Shown: positions 34,561-41,566 of the stretch, piece after piece
Layout: each line of letters opens with the position of its first letter
Position numbering within the stretch: position 1 is the first letter of the stretch
Source: Streptomyces capitiformicae
Lineage (GTDB): Bacteria > Actinomycetota > Actinomycetes > Streptomycetales > Streptomycetaceae
Direction of reading: 5' to 3'
DNA: 64,000 bases
Assembly (NCBI RefSeq): GCF_002214185.1
Contig: NZ_CP022161.1
Coordinates: forward strand, 4,401,767 to 4,465,766
Notes under the pieces: model-generated
The model's input: the letters and a program-made list of their open reading frames with translations, nothing else
What the model was told of the DNA's origin: nothing
Database searches by the model: none
Program-made: the position numbers and the translations under genes

Positions 34561-36183
34561 TCACACCTCGAAGGGCTGGACGACGACGAAGTTGCCGGGG
34601 GCGCCGCGGAACTGGAGGTTGATGGCCTCCTGGGTCTGCCGGGCGTACCCGGAGCGGCGCAGCCTGAGCGAGGTCGTGGTGACGGCCTGCGCACCGGCGG
34701 ACCAGGCGATGACGGCGTTGCCGTCCACGTAGGTGGCGGGGCCGACCGGAAGGACGACGGGCACGCCACGCGTCTTGACGACGACCGCTCCCGTGCCGGA
34801 GAAGAGCATGCTGAACAGGCCGCCGCCGGGCAGACCCGCGCCCTCAATACGGCGGATCTCGGTGTCCAGCGCCTCGTCGAAGGCGAGCACTCCGCGCGCG
34901 CTGGTGTAGATCTGCTCGTTCTGCAGGCGGATGACGAAAAGTCGGCTGCCCTCGTCGGCGAGGAACACCTCACCGTCTCCGGAACAGCGCATCAGGGCCA
35001 TGCCCTGGCCGGTGAGCTGCCCCGTCAACTTGCCGAGCAGGCCAGAACCCTTGTGGGCGAAGTCGATGTCACCCTGGTAGGCGACCATGCTGCCCTGCTT
35101 GGCGAGGATGTTGGCACCCTTGGTGAGGGTCGTCCGGACCATCTGCGGATTCTGCTCGGTCCAGCGGTCGCCGACGGGCGCCTCGGAGTACTTGGTCAGC
35201 ACGACGCGCAGGCCCGCGTCCGGCGGAACAGGAGCGAGCGCCGCGCCACCGCCGAACGGCTGGAACTGCCCCGGGAAGGCCCCGGGGGTACCCGGGGGCG
35301 TGAACGGACCTCCCTGCGGCGCGGCACCAGGAGGAGGCGTGAAGGGTCCCCCCTGGGGAGGGGCACCGGGCGGGGTGAATGGTCCGCCCTGGGGCGGGGC
35401 GCCGGGCGGCGTGAAGGGCCCGCCCTGCGGTGCGGGCGGGGCCTGCGGCGGGACCGTGCCGCCGGGCGGAGTGTTCAGGGGCGCGGCGATCGTCGGCGCG
35501 GCGTGCACGGACGGTGAGGGCGCAGGGGGCGCGAAGCCCTGCGCCGGCTCCGGGGCGGGCGCGGGTGCGGGAGCCGCCGGAGCGCCGAACGCGGGCGGAG
35601 CGAAGCCGGGCGCGGCGTCGGCCTGCGACTGCTGCGGTGCGGCAGCGGGCTCCTCCTCGGCCACCTCGCCGCCGAAGTTCTTCAGCAGCGCGTCCAGACC
35701 ACCGTCGAAGCCCTGTCCGACGGCCGCGAACCGCCATACGTCCTTCAGGTAGAAGTCGCCCAGCATCACGGCGCGCTCGGTGGAGAACTCCGAGCCGTCG
35801 AACGGGTACCGGGCCACCTCCTCGCCACCCGCGACGATGCGGATGTAGCCAGGGGAGATCTGCGACATCTGCCCGTTGCCGTCGATCGTCGCCGTGAACG
35901 ACAGCTTCTGGATCTGCGGCGGGATCTTGTCGAGCGTGACCCGGAAGGACTCCGTGTCACCCGACTGGGCGCCCAGAAGCTGGATCGACTCCTCGGGAGT
36001 CTTCGGCTGGTTGAAGAAGACGAAGTACCGGTCGTCCGAAAGCCGTTCGTCGGCGTCCAGACCGAAGCAGCTGATGTCGAAGGTCAGCCCGGGGGCCGTG
36101 ATCTGTACACCCACGTACAGATCCGTGCCCGCGGTGAGGTCACTGATCTTGGCCTTGTGGCCGCGTTGGAATTCCCTGGCCAT
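34561..36183 (-). CDS. TerD-AIM24 fusion protein
   Basis: 540 aa. Residues 1-180 are a TerD domain (VGVQITAPGLTFDISCFGL, ERAVMLGDFYLKDVWRF), which in tellurite/stress-resistance proteins binds calcium through acidic loops such as LDADERLSDDRY. Residues 185-335 are a Pro/Gly-rich linker with repeated GGPFTPPGAPPQ. Residues 335-540 are an AIM24 domain (ILAKQGSMVAYQGDIDF, YVDGNAVIAWSAGAQ). First gene of an operon with two more AIM24 genes, so the fusion probably tethers a calcium-responsive module to the AIM24 assembly. Confidence 0.93.
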   Translation of the reverse strand: MAREFQRGHKAKISDLTAGTDLYVGVQITAPGLTFDISCFGLDADERLSDDRYFVFFNQPKTPEESIQLLGAQSGDTESFRVTLDKIPPQIQKLSFTATIDGNGQMSQISPGYIRIVAGGEEVARYPFDGSEFSTERAVMLGDFYLKDVWRFAAVGQGFDGGLDALLKNFGGEVAEEEPAAAPQQSQADAAPGFAPPAFGAPAAPAPAPAPEPAQGFAPPAPSPSVHAAPTIAAPLNTPPGGTVPPQAPPAPQGGPFTPPGAPPQGGPFTPPGAPPQGGPFTPPPGAAPQGGPFTPPGTPGAFPGQFQPFGGGAALAPVPPDAGLRVVLTKYSEAPVGDRWTEQNPQMVRTTLTKGANILAKQGSMVAYQGDIDFAHKGSGLLGKLTGQLTGQGMALMRCSGDGEVFLADEGSRLFVIRLQNEQIYTSARGVLAFDEALDTEIRRIEGAGLPGGGLFSMLFSGTGAVVVKTRGVPVVLPVGPATYVDGNAVIAWSAGAQAVTTTSLRLRRSGYARQTQEAINLQFRGAPGNFVVVQPFEV

Positions 36184-36417
36184 GCGTAACGACCGTCCCC
36201 CATCCCGAAAGTAAGTACGCCTGCGAATGCGTCGCGTCAGGCTAACTGCAAAGTCCGGAGTCGTACGAGGCTGGTACAGAGCCGGTACAAAAGCGCGACT
36301 TCGGTCGCCTGCCCCGTAAACGCCCATACACGCGCGCGTGAAGCACCCGCTTCATGTCACTGGCCGCGCGGCGCGGTCCCCGGCCACGAGGGCAGATCGC
36401 TCGTCACGCCGCAGGCG

Positions 36418-37014
36418 TCACTCTTCTCGAGCGACGGGCAGATGCGGCAGGCGGTCGGCGGCGACCACCCCTTCGAGGTAGCCGCGAGCGCGCTCCGTGC
36501 GCGGATAGGCCTCCAGCAGTCGCCAGAAACGGGGGCCGTGGCCAGGTACGAGCAGGTGCGCGAGTTCGTGGAGCAGGACGTAGTCGACGACATATTCGGG
36601 CATGCCCTGCAGCCGGTGCGACAGTCGGATGCTGCCCTCGGCGGGGGTGCACGAGCCCCACCGTGTGTTCTGGTTGGTCACCCAGCGGACCGAGGTGGGC
36701 CGGGCGCGGCCACCGAAGTACTGGTCCGACAGCCGGGCGGCCCGCTCGGCCAGTTCGGCGTCACCGAGGAGCCGTTTGCTCTCCTGCGCCGCCAGCTTGT
36801 CAAGCATGACGGTCACCCAGCGCCGCTCCTCCGCCTCGGACATACGAGCGGGGATGAGAACAACGGTGCGATCGCCCTCGCGGTACGCGGAGACCGTTCT
36901 GCGCCGTCGCGCGCTCCTGCGGACCTCGATCGCGCTCGCCCCCGAGCCGCTTGGCGGCTGGCTCGTCGTGCTGCGCTGTGGCTTTCCGGCGCGGTGCAGT
37001 GGGTCGGCGGGCAC
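36418..37014 (-). CDS. YgjP-like (DUF45/M48-type) metallopeptidase
   Basis: 198 aa. The zinc motif HELAHLLVPGH (HExxH plus a third His) is near 145, preceded by the family signature NQNTRWGSCTP and the helical SEAEERRWVTVMLDK. The N-terminal 40 residues are basic and disordered. The GTG start at 37014 lacks a clear ribosome site; an internal start is possible. It is divergent from the ThiF-like gene. Substrate unknown. Confidence 0.88.
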   Translation of the reverse strand: MPADPLHRAGKPQRSTTSQPPSGSGASAIEVRRSARRRRTVSAYREGDRTVVLIPARMSEAEERRWVTVMLDKLAAQESKRLLGDAELAERAARLSDQYFGGRARPTSVRWVTNQNTRWGSCTPAEGSIRLSHRLQGMPEYVVDYVLLHELAHLLVPGHGPRFWRLLEAYPRTERARGYLEGVVAADRLPHLPVAREE

Positions 37015-37233
37015 GCCCCGACGTTACCCGCTGCACACGGGGGAAGTCCCGCCTCCGGGACGGTTCGATATCGATCCGCACTCCGAGCGCCTGATTTGTA
37101 CGACGAATGCCGTCACCTGTGGACAACTCGCGACACGCATCGTCGCAGTCCGTGCATGCTGGCACTCGTCGGCGGACCAGGCACTGGCACCGACGGCACA
37201 CGGGGACCTTTCTTCCGACTACGGGGGTCGATC

Positions 37234-38499
37234 ATGCATCCGATGGTGAAGCCCGCGCTCCGGCGCGGCTGGCGGGACCTCAATACCGTGCAGTTCGGAC
37301 TCGCGCCGGCGCACGCCATGGTGCTGGGACCGATGGACACGGCGACAGGCAGCTTCCTTGACCTGCTCGACGGAACACGCGGGCTGCCACTGCTGCGCGA
37401 GGAGGGCCGCGGTATGGGCCTGCCCGACGGCCATGTGGACGGCCTGGTGGATCAGCTGGCCCGGTCCGGACTGCTGGACGACGCCACAGGCGGCGGCCCG
37501 GACGCGGACGTTCTGCGCGGCAAGCCCGAAATCCTGAACCGGTTGCGCCCCGACGCCGCCACGCTCTCTCTCATCGCAGCCGCCCCGGGCGACGCCATGC
37601 AGCGCCTGGCCGCCCGCCGCTCACTGAGAGTGCAGGTACGGGGCGCCGGCCGAGTTGGGGCAGTGCTCGCCTCTCTGCTGTCGGGGGCCGGCATCGGCGA
37701 CGTCGACGTCCGTGACGTCGGCCGGGTCGAACCGTGGGATGTGGCACCGGGTGGGCTGCCGGCCGAGTCGATCGGGGAGCGCAGGGACGTGGCGGCCCGC
37801 CGAGCGGCTCGCCACGCGGCACCCGATCGCCCACCTCGCCGCCGCCGCGGATCCCAGCTTCCCGCAGAACGGCCGGACAGCGCGCCGACGGACCGCCTCC
37901 GCGAGGAACCCGGCTTCTCATTGGTGATCCTCGCCCCACGTGACGGTGTCGATGTCCACGCCCCCAAGCCGGCCGCCTCCGAACCGCTCATCGACTCGGG
38001 GACGCCACATCTCTACGCCGGGGTGGTGGAGGGAACGGGGATCGTCGGCCCGCTGGTCCTGCCCGGTGAGACGGGCTGCGCCGGTTGCCTGGATCAGGGG
38101 CGCGCCGACCGCGACGAGACCTGGCCGCGTCTGGTCGCCCAGTGGCGCTCCGGCCGTCCGCGCCAGGTCGAGGCCTGTGATCTCGCTCTGGCCACGACCG
38201 TCGCCGCACTGGCCGCGGGGCACGCGCTCGCCTTCCTCGACGGACAGGTACCGTCCAGCGTGGGCGCCCGCTGGGAGGCCTCGGTGCCCGGATTCGACTG
38301 GCACTCCCGCCCGGTGTGGCCGCATACCGTTTGTCCTTGCGGGGCGGCGGACAGAGGCGCCGTCGAGAAAGGTAACGGGGAACACACAGCTAAGGACGGG
38401 GCACCGCACGAGACAATGGCCGGGCATCAGCGGTCAACGAGGGCGTCCCGCAAAGCACACGCGGCACGGCCGGCTGGGATTTGGAGGGCGCATGTCTGA
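37234..38499 (+). CDS. ThiF/E1-like protein (possible TOMM leader-binding type)
   Basis: 421 aa. An N-terminal helical region (1-120) precedes a Rossmann segment RVQVRGAGRVGAVLASLLSG, typical of E1-like ThiF/MoeB proteins. A zinc site can be built from CAGC (near 305) and CPCG (near 385). The adenylation residues after the glycine motif are poorly kept and a Pro/Arg-rich insert interrupts the domain, so it may be an E1-like scaffold rather than an enzyme. Start ATG 37234. Its stop lies eight bases inside the ABC1 kinase gene, so the two are coupled. No peptide precursor gene is visible. Confidence 0.75.
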   Translation: MHPMVKPALRRGWRDLNTVQFGLAPAHAMVLGPMDTATGSFLDLLDGTRGLPLLREEGRGMGLPDGHVDGLVDQLARSGLLDDATGGGPDADVLRGKPEILNRLRPDAATLSLIAAAPGDAMQRLAARRSLRVQVRGAGRVGAVLASLLSGAGIGDVDVRDVGRVEPWDVAPGGLPAESIGERRDVAARRAARHAAPDRPPRRRRGSQLPAERPDSAPTDRLREEPGFSLVILAPRDGVDVHAPKPAASEPLIDSGTPHLYAGVVEGTGIVGPLVLPGETGCAGCLDQGRADRDETWPRLVAQWRSGRPRQVEACDLALATTVAALAAGHALAFLDGQVPSSVGARWEASVPGFDWHSRPVWPHTVCPCGAADRGAVEKGNGEHTAKDGAPHETMAGHQRSTRASRKAHAARPAGIWRAHV

Positions 38500-39847
38500 T
38501 CTTCCTCGGAAGGCGGTCACCCGGACCGCCAAGCTCGCCGCGCTCCCGCTCGGCATCGCCGGTCGGGCCACCTGGGGACTCGGCAAACGCATCGTCGGCG
38601 AGTCCGCGGAACTCGTGGGCCGCGAACTCCAACAGCGCACGGCGGAGCAGCTGTTCAAAGTCCTGGGCGAGCTGAAGGGCGGCGCCATGAAGTTCGGGCA
38701 GGCCCTGTCCGTCTTCGAGTCGGCGCTACCGGAGGAGGTCGCGGGCCCTTACCGCGCGGCACTGACCAAACTCCAGGACGCGGCGCCGCCGATGCCGACC
38801 CGCACGGTGCACTCCGTACTGGAGGAGCGGATCGGCGAGGACTGGCAGGAGCTGTTCCTGGAGTTCGAGGACAAGCCGGCCGCGGCGGCGTCGATCGGTC
38901 AGGTGCACCGCGCGGTGTGGCACGACGGCCGTGCGGTCGCCGTCAAGGTGCAGTACCCGGGGGCGGGCGAGGCCCTCCTCTCCGACCTCGGCCAACTCAG
39001 CCGGTTCGCCCGCCTCCTCGGCCCCCTCATCCCCGGAATGGACATCAAGCCGCTCATCGCGGAACTACGGGACCGTGTCTCCGAGGAGCTCGACTACGGC
39101 TTGGAGGCCCAGGCCCAGCGGGCGCACGCGGAGGAGTTCGCGGGCGACCCGGATGTCGTGGTCCCGGCCGTGGTCCACCAGTGCGAGCAGGTGCTGGTGA
39201 CGGAGTGGATGGACGGAACCCCCTTGTCGGAGGTGATCACCGACGGCACCCAGGAACAGCGTGACCGAGCAGGACAGCTGCTGACCCGCTTCCTCTTCTC
39301 CGGCCCGGCCCGCACCGGCCTCCTGCACGCCGACCCCCACCCGGGCAACTTCCGCCTCCTGCCGGACGAGAAGCGGGGCTGGCGCCTCGGCGTCCTCGAC
39401 TTCGGCACGGTGGACCGCCTGCCGGGCGGCCTGCCCACGCCGATCGGGGAAGCTCTGCGGCTGACCATCGAGGGCGAGGCCGACGCGGTCTACGAGATGC
39501 TCCGCACGGAGGGATTCGTGAAGGAGTCGATAGACCTGGACCCGGACGCGGTCCTGGACTATCTGCTCCCCATCATCGAACCGGCCCGGGCGGACGAGTT
39601 CGCCTTCGCCCGTGGCTGGATGCGCAGCCAGGCCGCCCGCATAGCCGACCCCCGCTCCCCCGCCCACCAACTGGGCAAACAGCTGAACCTGCCCCCGTCC
39701 TACCTCCTCATCCACCGCGTGACCCTGAGCACCATCGGCGTCCTGTGCCAGCTCGGCGCAACGGTCCGCATGCGCGACGAACTCGAGGAGTGGCTGCCGG
39801 GCTTCCTCTCGGAAGAAGAGGACAGCGAGACGGCCGCGGAGGCGTGA
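38492..39847 (+). CDS. ABC1/ADCK (UbiB-like) atypical kinase
   Basis: 451 aa. Family hallmarks: KxGQ (KFGQALSVF) in the N-terminal extension, the Ala-rich loop AAAASIGQVHRA, the ATP lysine in VAVKVQYPG, the catalytic ADPHPGN and LDFGT (DFG). UbiB-type proteins act in quinone homeostasis; Streptomyces makes menaquinone, and the true substrate is unknown. The ATG has GGAGGG upstream and overlaps the ThiF-like gene. Corresponds to Rv3197 in mycobacteria, where it also neighbours whiB7. Converges on the zinc-finger gene with only ten bases between. Confidence 0.94.
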   Translation: MSDLPRKAVTRTAKLAALPLGIAGRATWGLGKRIVGESAELVGRELQQRTAEQLFKVLGELKGGAMKFGQALSVFESALPEEVAGPYRAALTKLQDAAPPMPTRTVHSVLEERIGEDWQELFLEFEDKPAAAASIGQVHRAVWHDGRAVAVKVQYPGAGEALLSDLGQLSRFARLLGPLIPGMDIKPLIAELRDRVSEELDYGLEAQAQRAHAEEFAGDPDVVVPAVVHQCEQVLVTEWMDGTPLSEVITDGTQEQRDRAGQLLTRFLFSGPARTGLLHADPHPGNFRLLPDEKRGWRLGVLDFGTVDRLPGGLPTPIGEALRLTIEGEADAVYEMLRTEGFVKESIDLDPDAVLDYLLPIIEPARADEFAFARGWMRSQAARIADPRSPAHQLGKQLNLPPSYLLIHRVTLSTIGVLCQLGATVRMRDELEEWLPGFLSEEEDSETAAEA

Positions 39848-39857
39848 GCGGGCTGAC

Positions 39858-40067
39858 TCACCACCAGGACGAGTCCAGCCGACCCTCGATCGCTCTCAGG
39901 TTCTCCCGGGCGCAGGCCCCGCAGAAGTAGTGCCGTCTGCCGTTCTCCATGGAGCAGAGCCACAAGGGCTGGGGAACTTCGGCGGTCGCTCCGCAGCGGG
40001 CGCACACGAGGGGCTGGGGTCCTGCGGCGGAGCCACTGTCGTCGTTGTCTCCGGAAAGACGCGTCAC
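39858..40067 (-). CDS. Small zinc-ribbon protein
   Basis: 69 aa. Two CxxC pairs, CARCG and CGAC, with a Cys in WLCSMENGRRHYFC, form a likely zinc ribbon. The GTG at 40067 (MTRLSGDNDD) is preferred; a GTG at 40106 would add 13 residues. Function unknown. Lies downstream of the wblC transcript and its terminator. Confidence 0.75.
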   Translation of the reverse strand: MTRLSGDNDDSGSAAGPQPLVCARCGATAEVPQPLWLCSMENGRRHYFCGACARENLRAIEGRLDSSWW

Positions 40068-40112
40068 GCGGCGACGATATCGCCGTGGCCGACAGATCCA
40101 GGTCACAACGCA

Positions 40113-40148
40113 CCGCGGGGGCCGGTCCGTTCGGACCGGCCCCCGCGG
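40113..40148. terminator. Very stable hairpin with UUCG-type loop after the wblC operon
   Basis: CCGCGGGGGCCGGTCC and GGACCGGCCCCCGCGG form 16 perfect pairs closed by C(TTCG)G. On the minus strand it follows the small Met/Arg-rich gene by about 70 bases. Confidence 0.9.
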
Positions 40149-40216
40149 GGAGCCACTGCTACGAGTGGTGGTGAAGTGCCTGACTCGGCCGGTTCATGCC
40201 GGTTGCCGCGTGGCGG

Positions 40217-40540
40217 CTACTGCATGACCGCCATGGCGAGCGCACGGCGGGCGCGCATCGAGGCGCGCTCGGCCCGGCGCTGCATCCGGCGGGCAACCAG
40301 CAGGCGCATGGCCTGGCGTTCCTGCTCGGCCTCGTGCAGGCGCTCGTGCATATGCGCACGAGCCAGGGCTTCTGGCATGAGATGCATTTCTCGGGTCCTG
40401 TTCTGGCGCGAGGCGTTCGCGCCGGTGGTGGTGAAGTCTGGAGTCGCGGAGCCTGCGGGCTCGCTCGTGGATGGCTTCATCGGGGCCTGCTTCTTGGGGT
40501 CGTGCGTCAGGGGGCGATCGATCGTTCCGGTGATGTTCAT
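40217..40540 (-). CDS. Small Arg/Met-rich protein cotranslated with WblC
   Basis: 107 aa. The N-terminal 45 residues are polar and disordered; residues 50-107 form one long, strongly basic helix (LHEAEQERQAMRLLVARRMQ, RRAERASMRARRALAMA). The ATG overlaps the wblC stop as ATGA, so it is made whenever WblC is. The helix could bind RNA, ribosomes or a membrane surface. No known family comes to mind. Confidence 0.78.
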   Translation of the reverse strand: MNITGTIDRPLTHDPKKQAPMKPSTSEPAGSATPDFTTTGANASRQNRTREMHLMPEALARAHMHERLHEAEQERQAMRLLVARRMQRRAERASMRARRALAMAVMQ

Positions 40541-40905
40541 GCCGTGACCGGGTTCTTGCGCGGGCGACCACGGGGCCGCTTGCGGGCCACGACCACACCC
40601 TGGACGAAGAGCTCGCCACCCCAGACGCCCCAGGGCTCACGCCGCTCTTTGGCGCCGGCGAGGCAGGCCTCGATCAGCGGGCAGGTGCGGCAGAGGGACT
40701 TGGCGTACTCGACATCGGCCGGCGACTCGGCGAAGAAGACTTCCGGGTCGTAGGAGCGGCAGGGGACGGGTACGCCGAGGTTCTCGATGGCGTCGTCGAG
40801 CGCGGTGAGCGCAGTGAGCGGGGTCAAGGTGGAGTCCTCCGTGAGGCCGGGCGGGGGGATCGTTTCGGAAGGCGGTACGGACGGGGCGTGCGCTTCGAGT
40901 TGCAC
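40537..40905 (-). CDS. wblC: WhiB7-type iron-sulfur transcription factor WblC
   Basis: 122 aa. Master activator of intrinsic resistance to ribosome-targeting antibiotics. The four 4Fe-4S cysteines are Cys49, Cys72, Cys75 and Cys81 (LCRTCPLIEAC). The turn motif GVWGGEL follows, and the C-terminal AT-hook (RPRGRPRKN, 110-118) is specific to the WhiB7 group. The GTG start has GAGGAAG nine bases upstream. Transcription is preceded by a roughly 600-base leader with an upstream ORF and attenuator. WblC also raises sigR transcription in S. coelicolor. Confidence 0.95.
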   Translation of the reverse strand: MQLEAHAPSVPPSETIPPPGLTEDSTLTPLTALTALDDAIENLGVPVPCRSYDPEVFFAESPADVEYAKSLCRTCPLIEACLAGAKERREPWGVWGGELFVQGVVVARKRPRGRPRKNPVTA

Positions 40906-41011
40906 GGTTCGTCTTCCTCGTCTGGTCGTTCCGGCCGGTTGGCCGGGTGGCGGCTGGTACCGGGTTCTTTTCTTGTCCCGAGGCCCTTCGCTCTGCAGTC
41001 CCCGGTCGGAG

Positions 41012-41055
41012 ACAAACAGAAGGGCCGCGGATCCCGGATGGGGTTCCGCGGCCCT
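41012..41055 (-). terminator. Leader attenuator terminator upstream of wblC
   Basis: On the minus strand AGGGCCGCGGA (41055-41045) pairs exactly with TCCGCGGCCCT (41031-41021); CCC/GGG in the loop adds three pairs. TCTGTTTGTC follows. It lies 107 bases before the wblC ribosome site and 24 bases after the upstream ORF stop. Confidence 0.92.
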
Positions 41056-41078
41056 GAAGGCGCCGACCTGATCGTCGA

Positions 41079-41402
41079 TCAGGCTGGATCACTCCAGGGT
41101 TCAGGCCCACGGAAGGCCCACATCAGGTGGTGCTGCGTCGTCTGCTTCCGGAATCCGGCACCGGCCGCCGCAAAGGCATAGGCCTGGGCCTGTGCCGTTA
41201 CTGCTGCTTCCAGTGCCTTGGTCGGTCGCTCACTGCGCTCACGGACGGGAAGACCCGCAGGAGACACGGAGGACGCCGGACGGCCACCACGAATGGCGGA
41301 CAGACCGGTACCCAGGTTCGAGACGCCGAGCATGCACAGGGAGACGGCCGAGCGATCGGTCATTTTGACCGTGCTGATGAAGCTGGTGTTGATGCTGATC
41401 AC
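41079..41402 (-). CDS. Upstream ORF in the wblC leader (107 codons)
   Basis: GTG at 41402 is preceded by AGAGGAGG at ten bases, one of the best ribosome sites in the window. The product starts MISINTSFISTVKMTDRSAV and ends WAFRGPEPWSDPA; it is Ala/Gln-rich in the middle with no recognised domain. The stop lies 24 bases before the attenuator. Bases encoding Phe-Arg-Gly-Pro (41103-41114) are complementary to the terminator's 5' arm. It therefore looks like a regulatory uORF whose translation rate decides wblC read-through. It may additionally make a functional peptide. Confidence 0.8.
   Translation of the reverse strand: MISINTSFISTVKMTDRSAVSLCMLGVSNLGTGLSAIRGGRPASSVSPAGLPVRERSERPTKALEAAVTAQAQAYAFAAAGAGFRKQTTQHHLMWAFRGPEPWSDPA
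41103..41114 (-). promoter_or_regulatory. Antiterminator arm inside the wblC uORF
   Basis: TTCCGTGGGCCT (minus strand) pairs with AGGGCCGCGGAA at 41055-41044: ten Watson-Crick pairs, one G-U and one mismatch. Forming this duplex would destroy the attenuator stem. Confidence 0.75.
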
Positions 41403-41513
41403 TGGACTCGCCTCCTCTCGGCGTCTAGGGGGACCGGCGCGAACCAATCCGACGGATATGAAGTACACCACGACAACAGGGCCTTCGAGAAGGCCGCCGT
41501 TCCCGTGCCTAAG

Positions 41514-41553
41514 AACCTATGGGGATCGCTGGGGCATGCGCAAACTATTTTTT
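41514..41553 (-). promoter_or_regulatory. Probable WblC-autoregulated promoter
   Basis: Minus strand: AAAAAATAGT (41553-41544) immediately before TTGCGC (-35, 41543-41538), 18-base spacer, TAGGTT (-10, 41519-41514). An A/T tract abutting the -35 is the known WhiB7 recognition feature. Start near 41507. Confidence 0.75.
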
Positions 41554-41566
41554 CGACGAGTTCGTA

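Noticed and set aside
36800..37201. Cys-rich minus-strand ORF (MCRRCQCLV...)
   Set aside because: Mostly an alternative frame of the YgjP gene; the cysteines are in the non-coding gap and no ribosome site is seen.
36442..37233. N-terminal extension of the ThiF-like gene
   Set aside because: The open frame continues upstream across the divergent YgjP gene in antisense. Real gene-like sequence starts at ATG 37234.
41446..41495. Sigma-R-like GGGAAC-GTTG pair in the wblC leader
   Set aside because: The spacer is 21 bases rather than 18-19, and a better promoter with the WhiB7 A/T tract lies just upstream.
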